From Prosopocoilus inquinatus (lineage: Eukaryota > Arthropoda > Insecta > Coleoptera > Lucanidae): a stretch of DNA of 64,000 nucleotides. Where the stretch lies: positions 58,514,101-58,578,100 of the forward strand of contig CM069872.1 of NCBI GenBank assembly GCA_036172665.1. The letters are read 5' to 3'. A model generated the notes under the pieces. That model was given only the letters and a program-made list of their open reading frames with translations. It made no database searches and was not told where the DNA came from. Made by a program: the position numbers and the translations under genes. Of the stretch, positions 56,490 through 64,000 are shown one piece after another; position 1 is the stretch's first letter, and every line of letters starts with the position of its first letter.

Positions 56490-57200
56490 TTTTTTTAATC
56501 AATGCACCGTAACAGACGAGAGGAACAAAGCTTTCTGCTTTACTCTTCCTATCCCCAAGTCTTTCATCCTTCCCTTCTTCTCATTGCAGACCTCTTCTTG
56601 CCACATTTTCCTTGGCCTTTCTCTTCTATTGGCTATCTATTACATTCTGAGATGATAGGAACCAAATTTTCTGTCTTACTCTTCTTATTTGTAAGTCTTT
56701 CTTCCAATAGGTGTTAGACTAGGGGGTTGAGTTGCTTTTCTTTTTCCCATTCCTGCCTTCTTTCCATTGCAGACGTCTTCTTGCCATATTTTCCTTGGCC
56801 TTCCCCTTCTATTGATCGCTTGGACTCGGGTGCTGTGTAGTCTGGGATGAGAGGAAAAAAACTTTTCTGTCTTACTCTTCTTATTCCTAAGTCTTTCTTC
56901 CAAAAGGTGTAAGACTAGGAGAGTTGAGTTGTTTTTCTTCTTCCCATCGAAGACCTCTTTCCCTACTTCATCTTACTATATTTTCTTTGGTCTTCCTCTT
57001 CTTTTAGTTGTTGTTTTGGTCTCTTTTGGAAAGTCTGTTATCTACCATCGTACGAATGCGTTCCAATCATCCCTTCATTTCTGATCTTATCTCTTCTAGC
57101 CTTTCTTTCCATTTTTCTTAAAAACCTCATCTCCGTTCTCATCTGTTCACCAACATTTAAGTTCTCCCACCTACTCAATGTTCTGTCCTTTTAATGAACA
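56490..57200 (-). repeat. LINE-tail repeats, reverse orientation
   Basis: Pyrimidine-rich units (TCTTGCCATATTTTCCTTGG, TCTTCTATTG, AAGTCTTTCTTCCAA) recur about 180-190 bp apart (near 56590, 56770 and 56965). The minus-strand translation near 56770-56830 reads INRRGRPRKIWQEDVCN, the C-terminal motif of insect non-LTR reverse transcriptases. It is the same kind of sequence as 25.5-27 kb, here in tandem and in the opposite sense. No RT domain is present. Confidence 0.65.
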
Positions 57201-57816
57201 CTGCGGGATTTTTTTTAACTTTTTGATAATTGTAATTCAAGAAACTAGTCAAATTAAGAAGTAATTTGTTCTTTAGTCTACAGCAAACCCTTCTGGACTT
57301 GGCGACTCATTGAGATATCTTTAAATTTATTTGGTGACATTGAAATTCTTATTCTCGTATGAAGATGAAGAAACAGACTTAAGAGGAAGAGAAAACAGTT
57401 GTTGGCTTTTAATCCCTCCTCCTCCCCCCGTCTTCAAATCCCCAAAATCAGTCTGACATTAATAATTAAAATGACTCCTTGAGATGTTACTTTTCAAAAA
57501 AAAAAAATCAATGGAACAAGTCGCTTTCAACAAAATCATCTGTGCAGACAATCAATCAATTTTCAACCCCTAAAAAAATTTATTACATTTTCTTCACCCC
57601 CACAGACACATACACTAAACCATTTTTTACTTTTTTTTTCTGGTTAAAATCGAAAAAAGACAATCGACACAACGAAGCGAGGACAAACGATTCCGTCACC
57701 ACAAACCTTGCGAGTAACCACCAGGAGGGATTCGTGTGGAACTGGGCGTGACGATTTTGTTCTCGTAACCCTCCCCCAAGAGCGGGTTTCCATCTAAAAA
57801 CGAAGGCGAAACATTT
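57201..57816. other. 3' flank of the downstream minus-strand gene
   Basis: AT-rich. No gene is seen. Confidence 0.4.
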
Positions 57817-58353
57817 TTACAGCGCGAATGTCGCATTTTTGTTACCCTTTTTGCGCGACGAATGCCTTTTGATTTCGTCGGAATTCACCCCGACACCCGT
57901 CAGCGGATTCCGCGAGTTGAACGGCTTCGCGCTCGACGGTCTCTTCCTGGGGGTGTTGTCGATGTGCCCGATGTAATCCTTGGCTTCGACGGCGTCCAAG
58001 AATCGCCTTGGACTGGCCACGTGATCACTGGGGGGATCTTCCCTGCACCCCATGCATCCCGCGGGGAATATAGTGCTGGTGTGATCTCGCAGTTTGTTTA
58101 TCCGCCTCGGGGGTTGGAGTTGATTCGATGGGCGAGGTGGTGAAGTCGGCTTGTCCGCTTCCAGGAAGAAGATGTCGCTCGTGTTTCTGGATGATGGCGA
58201 TGGCGATGGTGAGATGAATTTGGTTTCGGGATTAGATTCGTTCTCCTTCTCCTTCTTTGCCTTTTCCGCTTCTTCTTGCGGTATCGTTTCGCTCGGTAAA
58301 TTCAACTTTAACGACTCCTCATTTAGTTCGTCCGTACTTCCCGTATCATCCAT
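57817..58353 (-). CDS. Low-complexity protein, possibly Jupiter/HN1-like
   Basis: 178 residues from the Met at 58353 (MDDTGSTDELNEESLKLNL). The frame extends another 31 codons upstream, but that part is not protein-like and a good acceptor (AAATTTCAG) sits 7 bases before this ATG, so 58353 is preferred and a 5' UTR intron is likely. The protein is hydrophilic: an acidic/Lys start, a Ser-Pro run (SPSPSPSSRNTSDIFF), a Pro-rich stretch (PPRPSNQLQPPRR), then TSTIFPAGCMGC, PRRFLDAVEAKDYIGHID, SSAKPFNSRNPLTGVGV and a basic tail. NPLTGVG and the repeated S-[DT]-IF pieces recall microtubule-associated Jupiter/HN1 proteins, but the match is weak. GC content and codon use are clearly coding-like. A GTAAAA at the stop (57820) leaves open a further exon. 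Confidence 0.7.
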   Translation of the reverse strand: MDDTGSTDELNEESLKLNLPSETIPQEEAEKAKKEKENESNPETKFISPSPSPSSRNTSDIFFLEADKPTSPPRPSNQLQPPRRINKLRDHTSTIFPAGCMGCREDPPSDHVASPRRFLDAVEAKDYIGHIDNTPRKRPSSAKPFNSRNPLTGVGVNSDEIKRHSSRKKGNKNATFAL

Positions 58354-58917
58354 TTTTATTCTGAAATTTCCCCCCATTTCATTAACGTATTTGCCTCGAG
58401 TAAATAAATAATAATCCCTCCAATCTCCCAATCCTCCCCCTCCCATCAGCGTATAGTACGTGATGATGTAAACGTGGGAGGTTATCTGAACTAACGAACG
58501 AAAAAAAAAAGATACGAGTGTGACATATTATTATTTCACGCCTGGCACTTTCGCAAAACAGATGTTCTTCTCGGTCGTCGGTTACGCAAAAAGCTGCGTA
58601 ATCGCCTCGCGGAGCAAAAAAAAATAATTAAAAAAACGCATGTGACAGTTCGGATTGCCCGAGGTTTTCCCGAAGCAGAAAAGAAAAAAGAAATTGAGAA
58701 GCATTTCGGGGGTAATTACCTTCGGCTTGCTGGAGTACAAAAGCGACGCTGAACACGATTAATTTCACGATTGATTAAGTCCAATGTGTTAACATTTCGT
58801 GCCAAACAAAAATCACTTTCGAATAAATTTCAAAACGTTTTGTTTTCAGGGCTCTCTGCGCGATTGAGATGGATTTTGATTTGATCGAACACATTGCCAT
58901 GGCATTTCCTCAATTCA
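58354..58917. other. 5' flank of the minus-strand gene
   Basis: Likely 5' UTR intron and promoter of the 57.8 kb gene. No other feature is recognised. Confidence 0.4.
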
Positions 58918-59048
58918 TGCCCGATTTTTTCTTCTCCTGATAAGTTTATCTGCCAGATATTATCCTTAGAGACCATTGTGTCGATAATAGTTTCCGAGGA
59001 TACTACCACCTGGCAGATAAATTTATCCGTAGGTGAAGAAATCGGGCA
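58918..59048. mobile_element. Short foldback element (family F, copy 3)
   Basis: The most complete copy, 131 bp. The ends TGCCCGATTTTTTCTTC and GAAGAAATCGGGCA are inverted, followed inward by GATAAGTTTATCTGCCAG and CTGGCAGATAAATTTATC, then by ATTATCCT / AGGATACT. The centre ACCATTGTGTCGATAATAG matches copies 1 and 2. Confidence 0.85.
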
Positions 59049-59405
59049 CCATTCGAGAAAGAAATGACGCTTTCGATTCGGTTACACACTCAAGAGTATC
59101 TCCGTCTCGCTTTAACCTCGTACAATAAAACGAGATGGAAGATATTCCGAGTGCTCTTAGAGTGCGCCCCAGTCGATAGTACTCTCCTCTCTGCTGCTAA
59201 TACATTTACTATTGGGTCATTTGATTCGACGTTTCTGTATTCATTTAAATCATCAAGGGTATCTTCATCTCGTTTTATCCTCGTGCAATAAAACGAGATG
59301 ATTGCTCTTAGAGTGGGCCCCAATCGAAACTGCCCTCTTCTCTGCTGCTTATTATACCGAGGTACTTATTTGATTCGACGTTTCTGTAATTAAATCATCA
59401 TCAGC
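59049..59405 (+). repeat. ~163-bp tandem duplication related to family G
   Basis: GTATCTCCGTCTCG (59096) and GTATCTTCATCTCG (59258) each lead to AATAAAACGAGATG, GCTCTTAGAGTG.GCCCCA, CTCTTCTCTGCTGCT and TTTGATTCGACGTTTCTGTA. The CATCTCG...AATAAAACGAGATG hairpin core is that of the element at 48720-48855. Confidence 0.8.
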
Positions 59406-60735
59406 AATCAAAGAGACCTTTTATTTTTATTAACTGTAATAATAAAAAAGTTGCCTTCGTAATAATATTATTATTAATGATGATTACCAGCTCTGGATAT
59501 CGCAAATAAAACTCCACTATCTTGATCCACTTTATCTCCAACTAGTTACAACTGCTATCGAAATTATCTGGCATAATATTTAAAGCATCTTCTAACGTCA
59601 TTTCGATAACTAATTATTATCTGCGAGTACGCAACATCAGAGAGTAGTACATACACCTTTTAATTTTGTTTGCTTGTTTGCACTTGCGTTCTGTGTGTGT
59701 GTGTGTGTGTTTTTTTTTCTAATGGAATTGTATTACATGGTTTTCGAAATAGTGCATGGAAAAGTGGAAAGTTTGGGATGAGTTGCTTACGCGCGTCTTT
59801 CGTCACCCATCGTCATGGTATGTTTCCTTAAATTTATTTTTCATTCTTTGCCTGCCGTGTTTGCGGAAGATTTGTAACTTTGGTTGTAACAATATTATTT
59901 TATTTTGGTTTGGCGATGGACACCAAAAGTTTCAGAGGAAGAAGTTATGTGTACCCATCTGCACAGGCAAAGAGATAAATGATGAAACACACGTGTTTTG
60001 GAACGTTTTCTACCTACAAAAAAAAAACCGTAGAAAAAAGTGCAACAAAAAAGGTCATAAGAAAAGGAGGCCGAAGGAATTTTCTGGTTTCTGCAATCTA
60101 GAAGTTTCTTTGTTTGTTCCTTCAATTTTTCCTTCTCTGAACTTTCCTTCCAAATTCTCTGTATTCTCTGTTTATTCGTTTTGATCTTGTTCCGCAAAGT
60201 CTCCTGTGCAATTTGTTTCTTTTTTAATTCCTTTTTTTTAAATTTTGTTATTTTCGTTCATGTTTTTTAATAACTTTGTTTTCCACCGCCCTCGTTCAGG
60301 ATTCTTCTTTTATCCCAATTTACATAGTGTTGTCTCTTTCGTAGACGCCACCATCTCTTCTTCTCCCTCGTAGTTTTGCTTCGCAAATAAATTCTTTCCT
60401 CTGTGTGTCTTTTGCTGTGCAATCGGTTCTTCGCCGAGTTCCCACTCACCGAGAAAATCCGGGAAATCCGGAAAAGTCAGAGAAATGAGAAAAGGTTCAC
60501 GATGTCTCAGGGGAGAGTTTACTTGTTTTAAAGAGGAAAAGTGAAAAAAAAAAAATTAATTGAAAAAACCGGATTTGAATTTGAATGCAAATTTGTTTTT
60601 CTAAAATTACAAAAAGAAACGAAATATTGTTTTAAATATTATTAAAGAAAAATAGAAGAACTGCATAATCTAATTAAGTGAGTGAATTGTGAAAAAGTTT
60701 ATCACGTGTTTAACAGGAAAGAAGTCGCCATCAAA
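59406..60735. other. Intergenic, nothing recognised
   Basis: AT-rich with a (TG)n run at 59693-59711. A 142-residue plus frame at 59756-60184 is Lys/Phe-rich without motifs and is not accepted as a gene. Confidence 0.4.
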
Positions 60736-60777
60736 GTAGGCAACCAAGCAAGCGGCTTCGTTCGTCGGGTTGCCTAC
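60736..60777. repeat. Small hairpin
   Basis: AGTAGGCAACC and GGTTGCCTACA are inverted around a 20-22-bp loop (AAGCAAGCGGCTTCGTTCG). Single copy. Confidence 0.6.
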
Positions 60778-62339
60778 ACTAAGACTTTTGCTTTTTGAGA
60801 AATCTAATTTTTTATTTTATTTTATTTTTAAAGGAAATGCATGCAAAATTAACTGCTCGTTTAAACCTGTTAATAGTGTAAGTTTTTTTTTTAATTAAAA
60901 GTCGGGGGAAACCTGAAAAACTCATAAAAATGAAAAAATAAAGTGGAGGTCTAGCTTTAGTGAAGTGAATCAAAACGTTACTGACCAAGTCACCGATTTA
61001 TTTTATACTCGCGGCTTCGCTAACGTTAAATTAAAAAGAAAAAAAAAAAACAGAATTGATGCGTATGTATTTATAAATGTATACATACAACATACCAACC
61101 GTCTATTTTTATCGCTTACATCTATTTAAAATTCACGCTGGTGTCTTGTACGAACGATTTTGTACATCGCCATGTTAATTATGGAAGGAACTATTGAATA
61201 TTATGATTAAGTATAGCTATTGATGAGCGCACGGCGATTTTATGTTGTTGTTAAGTCCAACATTGTTGTGTTTTATAAGGGCATGGATAAGACGTTTTAA
61301 TATTGATCGCTATCGCTCTTGTTGACGTACGTTTTACAAAATTGATGACGTCCGTTATGACGCGTTTAACAAAAAAAAAATGTATTTCAAGTCATTTTCA
61401 AAATGATAGACATCGCTCCAATCTAAGCCGCGTTGACGCTAAGCGTTGCGCAGACCGTCAGTTGCCGCCGGTATTGCGATTTCAGAAGTTCCGCGGATTT
61501 TTGTAACGCCACAGTGTTTCAGTTTGTTTCTAGAACACATTCTAACTGCAAGATAAAGCGATTTAACTACTTTTCATTATTAAAGTGTAATTCAAGCCGA
61601 TTTACTTTCCAGCTGACCTCGTCGTACCTATCGTAAATGCGATATCTTTGATCGTTCTGTTTCATTGATTTAAGGTGACCGCAACTTTAACAAAAAAAAA
61701 AAAAAAAGTATCGTTTATTACGGCCTTAGTAAATCTATTATTTACGCTGCAGCTTTTTTGCTAAAAACAATAAATAATTATTTGGCATGCAAGGACGGCG
61801 AGTTTAAGACTCGCTTTATCGCTTCGTAATTACATGTTACAGCTTTACAGGGTTTTCGCAAAAAAGTTATAATAATAATAATAACGCAGTAATGAGTTCA
61901 AGTAAAGAAAGTCCGAGCTTTTGTTTTGTAGAAGACCTAGAAGTCGACTTATCTTGTACAACAATCAGCTGCTGGTTGTCTTAGTATAAGGCGAGACCCT
62001 AAACATTTGGGAATTCCCGACTTTCTTTCTGTTTCTGTTTGTTTAGGCAACTTTAATCACAGAGCAAACTTTACATGACAATGCTCATTTGATAGGTATC
62101 AATATTTTTGAATCAGCCTTTCACCGGCAGTCGTCACTTTCACACGAAAGCAGTGACAATGTTCTACAATTTTCGTAAGTACGGCTCTGTTGTATAAAAT
62201 GATTGAATGTAATTAATCGTATCATCTGATTTTCTTATCGCAATTTTTTATTTTTCCGTTTGTTCTAATTTTTCTCAAGCTATATTCCTAAGTAAAAAAA
62301 AAATACCTACACTTATGAAGCTATAGTATGCATAATTTA
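60778..62339. other. Intergenic, nothing recognised
   Basis: AT-rich sequence with homopolymers and (TAA)n near 61869-61885. No gene, RNA or repeat is supported. Confidence 0.4.
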
Positions 62340-63344
62340 TAAAGACCAAGTCTTCTTAAGCTTAAAATATGTCTGAGGTCACGAAAGCTATGTATATTTC
62401 AAGTCAAAGCCTTAGAAAAATTATAAAGCTTGATGGCTTGAAAATAGCTGCATTTTTAAGTAAGAAAATCTTACTTAAGCTTGAAGAATTCTGAAAGCGC
62501 TGTGAGTGGCATCTTCGATTCTTAGAGGCTTAGAAAGTTGAGCTGCGATTTTCAAGTCAAACACTGTATAAGAACGGAGCTATATTTTCAAGTTAGACTT
62601 AGAAAAATCTTCAAGCTTGAGAACTTCTGAAAGCTGTGAGTCGCATCTTCAATTCTTAGAAACTTAGAAAACTTGTAAAGCTTGATGATTTAGAAATAAA
62701 TAGCTTGAATTTTTAAGTCAAACACTGTATAAGAACAGAGCTATATTTTCAAGTTAGACTTAGAAAAATCTTGAAGCTTGAAGACTTCTAAAAGCATTAA
62801 GTTGCATCTTCAATTCAAACATTGCCTTCGTTTTACACACGCAGCTTGAAGGCTTAGAAAAGCCACACTTGTAAATCTAAATTTAAAGACTTAAGAACGC
62901 TACGTTGTTATTAATTTTAAGATTTTTAAGTTGTTTTTACTCAAGTACTTCCAAGACTCAAGAGCTAACGGAAAAAGAAAACCGGCAAGCTTGAAGACTC
63001 GGAACTTCGGAAAAGCTATATTTTTAAGCTTGAAGACACGCGAGTTTGAAGCTAAGTTTTCAATTTAAGTCTGTTTCAGTTCGAAGACTTACTATAGCTT
63101 TATTTGTAAATCTGAAGCCACTTTCAGATCTGAAATTTTAAGAAAAGCTATATTTTCAAGTGAAATCTGAACATTCAGGGCTTAGTTTGAAGTTGAAACA
63201 AACAGAAAAGAGCTTGTCTTTCAAGGCAACCGATAAAATCAAAAGCTAGCGTTTTTCAAGTTGTAATCTGATTAGATCACACAGCATGAAAGCTATACAT
63301 GAACAGAGAGGAGGTAATGAAATAAAAAAAAACCGTTCGTCTTA
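62340..63344 (+). repeat. Degenerate array with CTTAGAAAAATCTTGAAGCTTG wording
   Basis: Short units containing AGCTATATTTTCAAGT, AGACTTAGAAAAATCTT.AAGCTTGA and TGTGAGTCGCATCTTCAATT recur roughly every 100-125 bp (for example near 62570, 62630, 62735 and 62790), with heavy decay toward 63.3 kb. AAGCTT sites are unusually frequent. Not coding. Confidence 0.7.
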
Positions 63345-64000
63345 GAAAAGCTATGCTTTCGGTTAAAGATTGTTTAAGGTCGAAGTAAGACGTTTCCAAA
63401 GTCGAAGTCTTAGGAAAAGCTATACCTTTCATTTAAACACTGTTCAAGTGCGCGGAAACCCCGAAATAAAAAAGCTACGTTTTAAAATGGTTTGCCCGTG
63501 TGTTCGAGGTTAAAGACATATCTTGAAGAATCAGCTTTGGTGAAGCTAAGTACAAAAGCTGCCTGCACTTTTAGCAACATATAGAAAAAAGCTACATTTT
63601 CTGTTAAAGACTGTTTTAAGGTCGTAGTAAGAGACAGTAGAGCTATGCGTTTTCAAAGTCGAAGTCTTAGGAAAAGCTATATGCCTTTAATTTAAACACA
63701 GTTCGAGTGCGTGGAAACCCCGAAATAAAAAAGCTACGTTTTAAAATGGTTTGCCCTTTTGTTCAAGGTTAAAGGCATATCTTGAAGAATCAGCTTTGGT
63801 GAAGCTAAGTACAAAAGCTGCCTGCACTTTTAGCAACATATAGAAAAAAGCTACATTTTCTGTTAAAGACTGTTTTAAGGTCGTAGTAAGAGACAGTAGA
63901 GCTATGCGTTTTCAAAGTCAAAGTCTTAGGAAAAGCTATACCTTTCATTTAAACACTGTTCAAGTGCGCGGAAACCCCGAAATAAAAAAGCTACGTTTTA
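63345..64000 (+). repeat. ~258-bp tandem repeat running off the window
   Basis: GTCGAAGTCTTAGGAAAAGC starts at 63401, 63658 and (one change) 63917, spacing 257 and 259 bp. Units share GCGCGGAAACCCCGAAATAA, GGTTTGCCC, ATCTTGAAGAATCAGC and GCTGCCTGCACTTTTAGC at very high identity. The AGCTAT/CTTAGGAAAAGC wording links it to the degenerate array on its left. The array continues past 64000. Confidence 0.92.

Noticed and set aside
59756..60184. 142-residue plus-strand frame
   Set aside because: Phe/Lys-rich, no domain, no splice context and no conservation hint; likely chance in AT-rich DNA.

Overview
The window looks like nuclear DNA of an insect, possibly a beetle, though the order cannot be fixed from sequence alone. 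It is AT-rich, with short GT-AG introns, AATAAA signals and animal-specific genes (Pdcd4, LRRC57, and a Raw-type protein). Only about 4 kb of 64 kb can be supported as coding. The rest is mostly satellites, minisatellites, foldback elements and decayed transposon tails.

Layout. 1-34 kb holds no recognisable protein gene. It is a mosaic of tandem arrays: AT-rich arrays at 0.2-7.7 kb in opposite orientations, an 82-bp minisatellite at 9.1 kb, a ~200-bp array at 10.5-12.7 kb, an apparently perfect 182-bp-arm hairpin at 12.7-13.1 kb, a ~265-bp hairpin array at 15-16.6 kb, a 428-bp double-hairpin array at 17.7-19.9 kb, a ~168-bp array carrying a GCGCCATCT core at 21-22.5 kb, a tRNA-derived SINE at 23.4-23.6 kb, a LINE-tail array at 25.5-27 kb and a 91-bp array at 29.4-29.8 kb.

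34.3-38.5 kb (+) carries a multi-exon gene whose protein has two nucleoside 2-deoxyribosyltransferase-like domains with an EF-hand between them, probably the orthologue of Drosophila raw. 41.2-44.4 kb is an eight-copy 388-bp satellite rich in CRE octamers (TGACGTCA), followed by a large foldback. 45.8-47.1 kb (-) is an intron-free Pdcd4 reading frame. 51.9-52.6 kb (-) is an intron-free LRRC57 reading frame, with a candidate divergent first exon at 53.14 kb (+). 57.8-58.4 kb (-) is a low-complexity protein of uncertain family, loosely Jupiter/HN1-like. The right end (62.3-64 kb) enters another satellite, including a 258-bp tandem repeat that runs off the window.

The genes do not form an obvious pathway: Pdcd4 is a translation and apoptosis regulator, LRRC57 a membrane-anchored LRR protein, and Raw a JNK-pathway antagonist in flies. 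The most unusual content is the repeat landscape: several unrelated families built from perfect or near-perfect inverted repeats, and two satellites that carry dense copies of motifs resembling transcription-factor sites.
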